Of a DNA stretch of 64,000 nucleotides, positions 1 through 10,364 are shown in pieces. The position numbers were made by a program, and so were the translations under genes. Every line of letters starts with the position of its first letter. Within the stretch, counting starts at the first letter, position 1. The notes under the pieces are model-generated. The model was not told the DNA's origin and did not search any database. It saw only the letters and a program-made list of their open reading frames with translations. The stretch is from Aquarana catesbeiana (lineage: Eukaryota > Chordata > Amphibia > Anura > Ranidae): NCBI RefSeq assembly GCF_042186555.1, contig NC_133329.1, forward strand, positions 73,306,057-73,370,056. Direction: 5' to 3'.

Positions 1-475
1 CAGACAGTGTTGTAGGTGAAACAAAAACAAGGCTGCGGTTTATTTAGACTATATGCATTGAAAAATAACAGCAAAACAAAAAGAAACATGAAAAGAAATC
101 CTGGTCAGCTTGACCGCTTACTACACACGTAGATTCCCTATCTAACAATTGGGTGCAGCCTTGTGCTGCCCCAGTCCCTATCTCTCTGTTAGAAGTTTGC
201 CACACAGGCGTTAACTCACCACACAGGACAGATGCCACACTCCCCAGTCTAAACACACAGAACTGGTTCCAGGATGGAGCATCTCCCTAAGCATTCTGGG
301 GTTTTTTGTATAGGTCTTAATGAGTCCATTTACTTAAGCTGGGCTCATTAACTCTTCTCCTGCAGGACTCCCAGCACTCCCCCTAGTGGTATAAGTCGGC
401 ATAAAGCCTGAATATAGGGCATACATATTTTCCATCCTGGATGCAACCAGGTGATTTTACCTGCCTGCTGTCACA
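1..475 (-). mobile_element. LTR (partial) of the Gmr1-like retrotransposon, without MITE
   Basis: Matches the LTRs at 10365, 21569 and 33777 in units 2-4 and ends with the same ...CTGTCACA. The single TTAA at 348-351 is the unoccupied form of the site that holds a 499-bp element in the other three LTRs. The open frame here on the minus strand recurs only because the LTR is repeated. Confidence 0.75.
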
Positions 476-566
476 CTACCCATATGTATCAAGTTTTAGG
501 AAGACAATTAGAAAAGTGATTATATTGCACTGTGATTGGAATCATTTCTTGCTCTTTTTCTTTCAG

Positions 567-860
567 CAAAGCCCACAGTGTCCAGTCCTATAAAACTGTC
601 TTTGACTGATTCTGAAGAGGTTTTGTGCTCCCTGGATATAGAAAAATTTTACCCTAGAAATATCCAGATCAAATGGAATGACAAGGAGACTTCAGATCGT
701 GGCAAAATATCTCAAAATGATGACAGAACACACACAATTAACAGTGAATATAAACTTCCTGGGAGCTTCTTCAGTCTTTCAGACCCTGTGGTGAGGGTGT
801 CCTGGAAACACGACTCCATGGAGGACTGGGAGAGCAGAGAGATGTCTGTGCTGGATAAAG
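567..860 (+). CDS. Ig C1-like domain exon A1 of a multi-Ig receptor-type gene
   Basis: Internal exon encoding one immunoglobulin constant-type domain of about 98 residues, presumably extracellular. It has a pyrimidine tract plus AG at 565-566, a GT donor at 861, and phase 1 at both borders. Landmarks are the B-strand VLCSLDIEKFYP, the C-strand tryptophan in IKWND, and VRVSWKHDS at the F strand, where Val stands in the place of the usual C1 cysteine. A1 differs from A2 at nine bases by my count, seven of them changing the residue. It has Arg where A2-A4 have Cys in TSDCGK. From memory the FYPR...VxWxH pattern occurs in amphibian NCR3LG1/SIRP-like proteins. The family name is inference; the Ig fold and splice borders are visible. 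No signal peptide or membrane exon is seen nearby. Confidence 0.82.
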
Positions 861-1314
861 GTACCAAGAATGATCAGATCCAGAATTTACTAAATAGAAA
901 TAAACAGGGATTGTGTTAGTGAATAATTATGCAATCATATGAGAAGCTTTAGGATTATTCAGTCATTGACCTTGCTATGGCAAAACCTTTAGGGATATCT
1001 GGAATATCGGTTAGTGTACATTTAGTATTCGGGAACTGCTGTTCTTTGCCATTGGCAATGGGACAGTTCAGTGAAAGGAATCTATAGTACAGCTTCCATG
1101 GTGGTGGAGGTAGGTAGAAAAGAGTGGACATAGTTGGCACTTTTGCTGAGTGTGTCTTACAGGTCTGTCAGATCTAATAACCCCTCTGTGTCAGAAGATT
1201 ATGGGGCAGGGGTAGAGGGGCCGGAGGATAAGGATCTCAGGTAATGTAGGAGCCAGAAGAACAAGGGCCAATCCTACTGTCTGTAAGTAATGTGTTTTTC
1301 TATTTTTGTTTCAC
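861..1314. other. Intron sequence after exon A1, no gene recognised
   Basis: Repeated after A2, A3 and A4 with point differences. I see no open frame with domain character and no mobile-element termini. Confidence 0.6.
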
Positions 1315-1848
1315 TTAAAGTGTTACTAAACCCAGGAGCCTGCAGTCACTATATCTGGTCTCCTACAGTACATAGAACATGGAAATGCAATGATTTTAGT
1401 AAATATAAACTGCTAAATACCTTTTCTCATCAGCAGTATATAGCAGTCTTGTGACTTCTATCAATTTCTGGTAAAGCTTGTAGGAGGAGTTTTCATACTG
1501 TACTGAGCTGTCCTATAAAGGCTGCAGGACCCCTGACTTTCTGTCTGGACAGTGCTGACTGGCCCTGTGCTGATCACATGCACTCTCCCAAGAAAAAAAA
1601 AAAAAAAAAAAAGCCTCTCTAGCAATACACACCAAACTGAGCATGTGCAGTCTGACTCCATAGGCTCTGTGTTATCAGGAAATTATCAGGGGACAGTGGA
1701 AAAAGGGGAGGGTCAGAGAAGACAGGATCAAACAGCCTTTTTACACAATGCGGAGGCTTAACCTCTTATGTTCCACAGTGAGTATAACAAGCATGATTTG
1801 CTGCATAAACAGACTGATTTTACTGTTGTGGGTTTAGCAACACTTTAA
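1315..1848. mobile_element. TTAA-flanked short element P, unit 1
   Basis: Flanked by TTAA at 1315 and 1845. Its ends are inverted: AGTGTTACTAAACCC on the left and GGGTTTAGCAACACT on the right. There is no transposase, so it is a non-autonomous, piggyBac-type element by its target site. It contains an A20-like tract near 1592. The right TTAA is shared with the next element. Confidence 0.75.
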
Positions 1849-2404
1849 CCACTTCAGCCCCGGAAGAATTGGCTGCTCAATGACCAGGCCATTTTTTGCG
1901 ATACAGCACTGCGTCACTTTAACTGACAATTGTGCAGTCGTGCCATGCTGTACCCAAGCAAAATTGACGTCCTTTTTTTTCCCCACAAATAGAGCTTTCT
2001 TTTTGTGGTATTTGATCATCTCTGTGGTTTTTATTTGTTGCGCTATAAACAAAAAAAGAGCAACAATTTTGAAAAAACACAATATTTTGTACTTTTTTGC
2101 TGTAATAGCCCCAATTTTTTTTAAAAAAAGCTAATTTTTTCCTCAGTTTAAGCCGATATGTATTCTTCTACATAATTTTAGTAATAAAAATTGCAAAAAG
2201 CAATCGATTGGTATATTGATCTATATTGGTTTGCGGAAAAGTCATAGCATCTACAAAATAGGGGATAGATTTATGGCATTTTTATTATTACTTTTTTTTT
2301 TTACTAGTAATGGTGGCGATCTGCGATTTTTATCGTGACTGCGACATTATGGTGGACACATCGGCCGCAGTATAATGACGGCGGCTGGTTAGCAAGTGCT
2401 TTAA
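1845..2404. mobile_element. TTAA-flanked short element Q, unit 1
   Basis: Begins TTAACCACTTCAGCCCCGG, the same end as the right end of the 8.46-kb piggyBac element at 62447 read in reverse. It ends at TTAA 2401-2404. The core has the block GGGGATAGATTTATGGCAT found in all related elements here. Non-autonomous. Confidence 0.75.
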
Positions 2405-3370
2405 AGCTAGACTCATTTACCTAATCCCCCCTACAATCCCCAATGAGGGAACTTTCATCTACCTTTCATTTTGTAACTTGGAGCTTGCACTAGTTTAGAG
2501 ACTGCACTGTCACTGCTAATTTTACACAAACAATCAGAAACCACTCTGATTGGTTCCTAATGTGATCATCATGATAGCCAATCACACAGATCACATGAGT
2601 TTGTTTACAATACAAACCTGCCAGCTCAACTGTCACCATGCAGAGAGGCACATTGACAGCAGCAGCCTGCAACTGTTATAAATCATATCTATACTCAAAA
2701 TGCGAAATCATATAATCAATTCCACATTTTATTTAAATTATTTCTAGCCTACACCTATTAGTCTGAATCCCCCTGAAGAGAATATCTGATTGCCTGTTGG
2801 GGGATCAGAAATGATTTTTTCCCCCACTGGAGCTAATTGGATCATGCTTTATTGGGGTTTTTTGCCTTTCTCTGGATGAACTGTGGGTATAGGATTGTGT
2901 ATATGGACGTTTTCAACTTTCTAAAGATCAGCCACACATTGACTTTCTTGAATTCTGTGACACATATTCAATATGACCTGTGAGTAGGCAATGCTGTGTC
3001 ACACATTTCACAGAGCCCGCCTTCTGATCTAAAGAGGTACTGGGGGGAGGAGTTTCAGGAGGCGGAGTCAGTACAGGGATCACTGCTTGCAGACAGCAAG
3101 GTACCATGGGACATGTAGACATTAAAAATGGAGGAGAAGCTGCAAAGCATGCAGGGAATCCAGGAAGTTGTGGTAAGAGATACCCAGCAGTTAGACAGTC
3201 ACAACAAAGTGTTACCAACCTCCACAGCATTTTTTACTGAGAAACCATGAAACAATTACTGACAGTGCACTTATTTTACTGAGAACCTGAAAAATAACAC
3301 AGCTCCTATTAAAAACTAAGACAATTCATATATATTTAAACAGTATCAACATGATATGGAAAAACTGACA
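2405..3370. other. A-B intron spacer, no gene recognised
   Basis: Single-copy-like intron shared by all four units (also 13338-14302, 24412-25378 and 36637-37604). Short open frames on the minus strand have no domain features and shift between copies. Confidence 0.6.
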
Positions 3371-3506
3371 ATACTCATAACAAAACTAAAAAAATCTCTC
3401 CTGCGGTCAGGTAGCTAGTTCTTTAATGTGTGGTAGGACCAAATGCTTCAGTGGTATCTGCCGTCTTGCCGCCTTCCTCAGAATAATTGGTATTCATGGA
3501 CTATAA

Positions 3507-3716
3507 AAAAAGGAAAGAAAGGAGGGCGCACCGACCTAGTGCATTACCACTGATAGCATTTATTTAAGAAAGTTAAAACAGCAAATGGATACTCACAAAC
3601 AAGCTTAAAAGTCAGGCATGAACAATAGCTGCAGGTGAGCAGTAGCAAACATCAAACCGGGACGGACATCAGGTGGATGAGGCAATGAACTGACGCGTTT
3701 CGGGGGAGAACCCCTT
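3507..3716 (-). repeat. PLE terminal block, left inverted copy
   Basis: Reverse complement of 6395-6612 with scattered mismatches. It includes the hammerhead GAAACGCGTC part but stops inside stem II, so the CUGANGA box is missing. Equivalent blocks begin near 14446 in unit 2 and 25518 in unit 3. Confidence 0.8.
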
Positions 3717-3765
3717 TAAAAAAAGAATGGGAGGATTCTAGAATCGGATCCAATTCTAAAGACAA

Positions 3766-4323
3766 GCCTTCCTTCACACCCTAATCTGGTTTTCAGGAGG
3801 CCCAAAGATCTGAGGAGCCTAATTGCCCCAAGCAGGGTGAAAAAGATCAAAAATAGAGGACTTAATAGCCCTTGGACAACAATTTTTGACCAAAAAGGCA
3901 GTTATAGATGTGGGAAATTGCGGAAATTGCATCCACATGTGTCACAGAAAGAAAGATATAGTAGGAGTTGATAACAAGATCCACAAGATCAAACACTTTA
4001 TCAACTGCGGCACCGCATATGTGGTTTATGGTCTCCTTTGTCCATGTGGCCTTCTGTACATCGGCCGGACCTCTAGATCAATGAGAACCAGAATGAACGA
4101 ACATAGAAGCAACATCATGACCAAAAAGGATAAATATTCTATATCAAGACACTTTCTAGAGGCTCACGACAGTATTATAGATGGCCTTAGGGTGTTTGCC
4201 CTGGAAGCTATGCCCAATGATCTAGACAATGGCAAAAAGTACCAGTTATTGTGTACCAGAGAGGCTTATTGGATTTTCACTTTGGGGACTTTGTCCCTGA
4301 AAGGCCTGAACGAAGAAATTTAA
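3766..4323 (+). pseudogene. PLE GIY-YIG endonuclease remnant, unit 1
   Basis: C-terminal part of a Penelope-type polyprotein. A linker frame (NLVFRRPKDLRSLIAPS) runs from about 3780. A +1 shift near 3920 then moves into the frame with the Cys pair CGNC and the endonuclease core, where YVVYGL is followed by CGLLYIGRTSR, the GIY-YIG signature with its conserved Arg. The end is at the stop after LNEEI. The family nicks DNA for target-primed insertion. Here the reverse transcriptase is missing and the frame is broken, so it is inactive. The same shift is present in units 2 and 3 and so predates their duplication. Confidence 0.8.
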
Positions 4324-5027
4324 TTGCATAGTGTCCTATGACATGTGCAATTTTTGCAAGTCTGCTATTTCCTTCTTGGGAGATCCATCTAGGTCCCTCA
4401 CGATATTTAAAAATATTGATCAATTCAATGTCCCCCCCTCCCCCCCCTTATAGAGGTGATTTTCCCACATATACCATTTATGGCCATGGAAGCCATTGAG
4501 CACCTATAGTTAGATTAGGAGGGTCCCCACCTGCTTGGCTGGGGTCCTCCTGCTAGGACATAGATAGTCTTTGAGCATGTTCAGTGTAGACATTTTTTTA
4601 TGTATGATTTGTTCATGTGTATTTGCAACAGTATATGTGTATTTTCATTGGGTTTATTTTATATCCCTTGCTACTTACCAGAATTCAGCGGGTACATGGC
4701 ATTAGAAAGTCTCCAGATGTTATTGTAGCACCTATTTTAGGTGCCCTACTTTTCACCATGGCTTTTAGATATCGGTTTTAGATTGGAGGACACTCCAGGG
4801 ATTGCTACTGGGTGGGGTGATCTGGTTTGACTCCTCATCACCTAGCAGTTGATCTCTGGTTTGTCTTTGTCCCAATTCCCTTATTATATAAAAAATATTT
4901 TTATTTTTTTTTGTAGTTATGAACACGTACAATGGGTCAACATGTGTGCGCATACTTGTGCACATGTGTTGTGTTTACATTCTCATAGACAATGATTTTT
5001 TACTGATATAATTTATTAATGAGAATC

Positions 5028-5028
<1 letters not shown>

Positions 5029-5122
<94 letters not shown>
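5029..5122. repeat. (TA)n microsatellite, unit 1
   Basis: About 92 bp of uninterrupted TA. The same position holds a longer split array in unit 2 and only a few TA in unit 3. Confidence 0.97.
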
Positions 5123-5126
<4 letters not shown>

Positions 5127-6387
5127 TTTTTTTTTATTCAATTCTTATTCCAATTTCTATTTCGAATTTTAAAATAATTTTTAAATTTTAATTTAATTTG
5201 AATTTTTAATTCTTTGACACTGTTAGAGATTTTTTATGATTTTATGCATCTAGTTCTATACCTCCAGATGTATGTACGGGACTTCATGTATGTGCAGTTC
5301 TGTGGATTCAGTTTTTTTATATATGTATGTAGACCAGGTTTCCTTGTGTGCATGTCCTTCTGGGAGGGTGTGTGTATATATATGTATGTGTATACATATG
5401 CACACTCCCTGAAATGGTTTTTGCTCCAAGATTCATGATCCACTATGTGGTCCAATACTTTTGTATGGACTACAATGATTCCATCATGTTGCACCACCTA
5501 TTTCATATCTGGGGACTTTCTAATGACAACTTCTACGAGGTTGGTTTCCTCTGTCTGTTGTGCTTTATGGTTTCTGTGCGTCCCTGCCACCTTCCAGTAT
5601 TAGCCTTCCCACTTTGGCCCCCCCTCCCTCCCCCCCCCCCCCTTTTCGATCCAGTTTATTTATCTATCTTTTTTATTATGTGTACACTGGGTCAATTCAG
5701 GGGGGCGACTTGCATGTAATATACATTGTCCTGAGGTGCCAGTCCATTGTGGATGCGTGCGCATCCACACTCCCACTGCTCTTTGCGAGCGTTGAGGTTG
5801 CGGCTGTTGGAGGTAGCGGGTGGAACGCATATCCACCCGCACTTCTGGGCCGCGTCTGTTGCGCACGCGCGAGCGGAAGTGACGTCTGGGCCAGCCGGTA
5901 TTCGCCGGTGGAGCGTAAACGCACCCGCACTTCCTGGACATCGAAGCGGCGTGCGTTCCACTGGCGACAGATGGCGACTGAAGGCCCCCGACATCTGAAC
6001 AGGTATTTGCTATCCCCACAGCACCCCCCCAACACACGGCAACTGTAGAGGTGATACAGATAGTACTTCTGCCCGACCACCTCCGTTTGTCAGCCTATGC
6101 AGTTTATTTTTATTTTTACATACTAGGATATGGTCAGTCATTAACCCTACTATTGATTTGGGTACAGTATAGCCATCGATATGTGGGGAATTCGGTAGAA
6201 AATCACCCTGGGTCACTATGGCGACTGAGTGACACTAGGGAGGGCCCCACCACCCAAAGGGGGCTGTGATTCCTGTGTGAGTGGGTGTGGCCTCTGTGGG
6301 CTGGTGCTGGTGGTGATTGGGATGCATAGTTACACGCACACACATATATAGAGGAGCCCTCACTAGTAAACAGTCACAACCCGCTTA

Positions 6388-6427
6388 GGCTCTGAAGAAA
6401 GGGGTTCTCCCCCGAAACGCGTCAGCC
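6388..6427 (+). ncRNA. Hammerhead-type self-cleaving ribozyme motif of the PLE, unit 1
   Basis: In order: stem I strand GGCT, core CTGAAGA, hairpin with GGGG, TTCT loop and CCCC (stem II), core GAAA, palindrome ACGCGT as a very short stem III, cleavage triplet GTC, then AGCC pairing back with GGCT. This is the type I order with both ends in stem I, described for Penelope-like elements. The base of stem II has A opposite C, so activity may be weak. Position near the 3' end of the element fits processing of its RNA. Confidence 0.65.
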
Positions 6428-6612
6428 ATTGCCTTATCCACCTGATGTACGTCCCGGTTGTTTGATGTTTGCTACTGCTCACCTGCAGCTATTGTTCATG
6501 CCTGACTTTTACGCTCGTTTGTGAGTATCCATTTGCTGTTTTAACTTTCTTAAATAAATGCTATTAGTGGTAATGCACTAGGTCGGTGCGCCCTCCTTTC
6601 TTTCCTTTTTTT
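6395..6612 (+). repeat. PLE terminal block, right copy
   Basis: Inverted partner of 3507-3716. It ends with CCCTCCTTTCTTTCC just before the target duplication. Confidence 0.8.
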
Positions 6613-6626
6613 AATACCCATAACAA

Positions 6627-7186
6627 GTCATTTACCTGGTTTATATTTAAAAAGTCAACCCAGTATGACAGATTATCAGCCCTTGATATTTACAGACAGT
6701 TGTAAACATTTTTTACAAACTGTCCATAAATTTAATTTCGATTGGCAACCCTGTCACAACATGAAAGGAGATTTTTCAAGTAATCTAATATGTCTGTATT
6801 ATTCCAATGCTGATGTTATAAAATGAAAGTGTATGCCGTAACCATCAAACTCCTTTAAAGTGATGTACAAACTGTTACAAAATAATTACATTTTCTTTTT
6901 TAAATATATGATGAGCTTTTACAATGTAAATCTTTTTCTACATTTGAAAACTTTTAATAATAAAAAAACAAAACACGCTGTCTCCAGGTTCCTTGTAATG
7001 CTTATCATAGGTTTAAAAACCAAGGTCACATGATTGCCACTAAAATATACACAGAGTTAGAAATGAGAGAAGCAATATTACAGTGCTAGCAATTCACTGA
7101 TCAATTTTACCTGCTGGTTCCACAATTTGTTTGTCTGGTAAGGAAATTGATAATCATATATATTTTTTTTTTCCTGTTGCACACAG
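6627..7186. other. Intron upstream of exon B1, no gene recognised
   Basis: Common to all units (17831-18390; 28252-28479 plus 29463-29790; 37619-37849 plus 38779-39102). The TTAA at 6855-6858 is unoccupied here and in unit 2 (18059-18062), but carries an insertion in units 3 and 4. Confidence 0.7.
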
Positions 7187-7534
7187 ACTTTCCCTGGAAG
7201 CCAGAGGTATGTGATATTCCAGTTCCCAATCTTTTCAATGGAAATACAGCAACACTGAAGTGTGAGGTGTCCAATGTATTTCCCAAAGTCCTGAGTGTGA
7301 AATGGCTAAAGAAGAAGAAGGACAGTGAACACAAATTCCCTCTGTCCCAGAATGATGGGTACAATATCTCAGATCTCACACCAGAGAAGCAGAAGGATAA
7401 CACATTCACATACAAAGCATGTATAAAATTTAAGCCATCCATCGCAGATGAGGGAGAAGAGTTTATCTGCAGGGTGGAGCATCCATATTTGAAGGAACCA
7501 GTGGAGAAGAGCACAGGACCTCTTACTATAGAAG
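7187..7534 (+). CDS. Ig C1 domain exon B1
   Basis: Internal exon of 348 nt (116 codons), phase 1 on both sides, with acceptor TTGCACACAG before 7187 and donor GTGCCT at 7535. It encodes a canonical C1 domain: ATLKCEVSNVFPK (B-strand Cys), VKWLKKKK (core Trp), and FICRVEHPYL, the F-strand YxCxVxH-type motif. It has two further cysteines (EVCDIP and YKACIKF) that could form a second disulfide, and one N-glycosylation motif, NIS. In contrast to exon A it keeps both core cysteines. By eye it is identical to B2. The open frame runs past the donor, but that tail is not domain-like. Confidence 0.85.
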
Positions 7535-7744
7535 GTGCCTCAAAACAGCCAGAAATGTGTAACTGTTCTGTATATGAAGGTGGACTATGGGTAGCTAAGG
7601 GCTTGTGTCGCTTGGCTTTTGTTGGTATCAGACCTGCTTCTCCCCCATACAAGCCAATGGTAATGCAAAAACAGCTTGAAGCAGGTTGAGTAAAGCCGGC
7701 CATAGACGGTTCAAATCTCCGCCGGTGCAGTGGGGACCGGATGA
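7535..7744 (+). repeat. Repeat X fragment behind exon B1, cut by duplication junction
   Basis: Start of interspersed repeat X (GCCGGCCATAGACGGTTC). It is followed intact only after exon B4. At 7744/7745 it is joined to integrase sequence, exactly as at 18948/18949 and 30348/30349. Confidence 0.8.
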
Positions 7745-8794
7745 CCGGCCAAAATGTTTCTTTACGATTGGCATTACCTGTGCAATTCTATCTTGCATCA
7801 GGGCGACATGCTCAATCACACCCCTGTGGGGAGAACTCTCATTTCCCCAAGTTTCCTTGGCGATATCCAGCAGCCCTCTTGGGTGTCTCCCATAGAGTTT
7901 CTCGAAGGGTGAGAAACCCGTAGAGGATTGGGGTACCTCCCTAATGGCATACATCAAATAGGGTATTAGACAGCCCCAATTCTTTCCATCTCTATACACC
8001 ACCTTCTTTAACATTTGTTTTAGGGTTTTGTTGAATCTTTCAACCAACCCATCTGTTTGGGGGTGATACACAGACGTACGTAATTGTGTCACTTTGAACA
8101 ACTTGCATAGTTCTTTCATAACCCAGGACATAAAAGGTGTACCCTGGTCTGTAAGCAGTTCCTTACAAATACCCACGCGGCTAAAAACAAGAGATAGCTC
8201 TTTGGCTATGGTTTTGGCCGAGATATTTCAAAGAGGAATCGCTTCCGGATAATGGGTGGCATAGTCCAATATAACCAAAATGTACTGATGCCCCCTAGCG
8301 GACTTCATTATCGGACCTACCAAATCCGTTGCGATCCTCTCAAAGGGGACCTTAATGATAGGAAGAGGTACCAGCGGGTTACGGAAATGTGGCATAGGTG
8401 CCAACTTCTGACACACAGGGCAGGAGGAACAATAATTTTCTGTTTCCTTCATGACCCCAGGCCAATAGAATCTCTGCAATACACTCTCTCTGGTTTTCTC
8501 CGTCCCCAGATGACCTCCAAGAATGTGCCCATGGGCCAATTCTAACACCAACTTCCTGTAAGGTTTGGGCACCACAAGTTGCTCAATGGTTTCTTCTGCC
8601 CTTTGAGCCACTCGATACAGCAGGTCCCTTTCCACAGTGAAGTACGGGTAAGTGCAAGTCTTTTCTGGGTTCACTAACTCGCCATCTATTTTCACCACAT
8701 TTTCCCGTACCTTGATTAGGGTGGGGTCTTTTAACTGTTCTGTGGCAAAATTTTCCCTGTGAACCTCGAGATCCGAAAACTCCACAGACGGCAT
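7745..8794 (-). pseudogene. Retrotransposon integrase, broken, unit 2
   Basis: N-terminal HHCC zinc finger (HGHILGGHLG then CSSCPVC), then core-domain acidic residues in ATDLVGP, LLTDQGTPF and DGLVERFNK, the D,D,E set. It is in the same frame as gag-protease but separated from it by a TGA near 8830, with a second TGA near 8227 inside the domain. The C-terminal part is replaced by repeat X at the junction. The same two stops occur in units 3 and 4, so decay preceded amplification. Its ancestral role was insertion of element DNA; no activity is expected. Confidence 0.8.
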
Positions 8795-8830
8795 GTTTTC
8801 ATCTGAGGATGTTGGCTCCTCCCCAGTTTC

Positions 8831-10323
8831 TCAAGTTTCCCCCGCCAATACCAACAAGGGAAATTCTGGAGAGTCCTCACCACTCTCAGAGGAACTCTGG
8901 TCATCATCTTCCTGGTCTATAGGGGCACCAGTAGGGGGCTCAGGACAATCCCAGAGTTCCCAGAACTTTGGAAAATCCCTTCCCACAATGGCATCATGTG
9001 GTAAGTGAGACACTACCCCCACCTGATGAGAGAGGTTACCTTTGTGGGTCTCAAAAAACACTGAAGTTAAAGGATACTCTCGGGTGTCCCAATGCACACA
9101 AATAACAGCCACCTTGTTATTCCCAGAGACCTCTGTAGTAACTAATTCAGCTTTTATCAATGTCACCAGGCTACCTGAATCCAGCAACACATCAACATTT
9201 TTACCATTAATACAAATTTTACATAAATGTTTCTCAGGTCCCCGAATAGCAGTGCATGCAACTGTCGCAAACAATGACTGACGTCTGTCCCTTTTAAAGT
9301 CACATTGCATAGGTTCATCCACAACTGGGCAATTGGCTGCAATATGTCCCTCTTGCCGGCAGCGGTAGCAAATAATCTTTTTCGCTGCCTTTTGCAGCCT
9401 GGGCTTCCGGGGCTGCTCCCGCCAGACATTAGGTTGAACCTCCACCCTCTCACTCTCTCCACCCTCACCCCTTGGAGTCATCTTACCCGCCACTGGGGAT
9501 GGTCTGGTCTTGGGGTTGAAAGTCCGTGAGTCCCTGGAAGAGGTAGTCAGGTTCTCTGTAGCCAAGTACCACTCAACCAGATCCACAAGCTTATCTGCAG
9601 TTTCTGGGTCTCCATGGCTTACCCACTTTTGGATAGCAGTAGGAAGAGCTCTCAGGAAACGATCCATAACAACACGTTCCACAATGTTTGGTGCGGTCAA
9701 AGTCTCTGGCTGCAGCCACTTCCTGCTCAGGTGAATGAGATCATACATTTGAGACCTGGGGGGTTTTTCAAGCCAGAAAGTCCAGTTATGTACACGCTGA
9801 GCCCGGACGGCCAGGGTGACACCCAGCCGTGCCAATATTTCCGTTTTTAGCACCACATAGTCTTTTGCTTGGTCCGGCTCTAGGTCATAATAGGCTTTCT
9901 GCGATTCCCCCCGTTAACAGAGGGGCCACAAGTCCAGCCCACTGCTCCTTAGGCCACTTTTCCCTTTCAGCAGTCCTTTCATATGTGGTCAAAAACACCT
10001 ACAGATCATCCTCTCCAGTCATTTTTGTCAGTAAACTGCTCACACCAAAGGATGCAGTATTAGTGGAACCACTTGCCTCACTGGTCTGCGGACGTTGCTG
10101 CATTAATGTCTCCATTTGTTGCTGGAGTCTCTGTTCTTGCATTTTTAACAGGTCTATGAAGCGGGCCTCAGATTGCTGCTGGACTTGTTGCTGAGCTTCC
10201 AGACTCTGCAGGTGAGCTTTCTGCTGAGCTCTTTTGTTGAGCTGCAAGACTCTTTTGCAAACCCTCATTTGTCTGCTGCTGATTTGCATTTGCTAGAGCC
10301 AGCTGTCTCAGTATCTCCTCCAT
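8831..10323 (-). pseudogene. Retrotransposon gag-protease, broken, unit 2
   Basis: Starts at ATG 10323 with a Gln-rich coiled-coil segment (SLEAQQQVQQQSE), has a stop and frameshift around 9910-10000, then 341 open codons. Residues about 38-105 of that part (YDLIHLSRKWLQPE to the DLVEWYLATE end) match the SCAN pattern, which is known to derive from a Gmr1-type capsid. Next come a CCHC zinc knuckle (CYRCRQEGHIAANC) and an aspartic protease with LLDSGS and AIVGRD. Gag would package element RNA and protease would mature it. The frame is disrupted, so this is a relic. Confidence 0.8.
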
Positions 10324-10364
10324 GCTGGCCTTAAAAAAAAAACTGCCCCTGCTTCTCCACCAAC

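Larger units (their letters stand above)
3371..6626 (+). mobile_element. Penelope-like element (PLE), unit 1
   Basis: Insertion of about 3.24 kb flanked by aatactcataacaa (3371-3384) and aatacccataacaa (6613-6626). Unit 4 carries a single copy of this 14-mer with no insert. It holds a GIY-YIG endonuclease remnant, about 2 kb of non-coding sequence with a TA array, and a pair of inverted terminal blocks of about 210 bp (3507-3716 and 6395-6612), the second with a hammerhead-type motif. The reverse-transcriptase part is absent. Endonuclease type, inverted ends and ribozyme motif together fit PLEs. Confidence 0.8.
1..7744 (+). repeat. Tandem unit 1 (right part only)
   Basis: First visible copy of the tandem unit. 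It starts inside the LTR, carries exons A1 and B1, and ends at the shared breakpoint where the repeat behind exon B is joined to retrotransposon integrase sequence. Its LTR lacks the 499-bp TTAA element present in units 2-4, and its A-B intron holds the Penelope-like insertion. The left part lies outside the window, so the array may continue upstream. Confidence 0.9.

Noticed and set aside
536..566. Translation start just upstream of exon A1 (ATTG region)
   Set aside because: The frame upstream of 567 is pyrimidine-rich intron ending in TTTCAG; no ATG in suitable context, and equivalent bases in units 3 and 4 differ.
5560..6080. Several overlapping open frames of 83-162 codons on both strands in the GC-rich part of the Penelope element (and equivalents near 16542-17252 and 26835-27605)
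   Set aside because: Open on both strands at once, without domains; frame lengths change with small indels between units. This is the non-coding 3' region of the element.
7107..7703. 198-codon open frame antisense to exon B1 (also opposite B2-B4)
   Set aside because: Mirror of a constrained exon; runs across both splice sites and has no recognisable domain.
8794..8831. Deletion of reverse transcriptase between protease and integrase
   Set aside because: Frame continues directly from protease into the integrase zinc finger with only a stop codon between, which fits the Gmr1 pol order better than a deletion.
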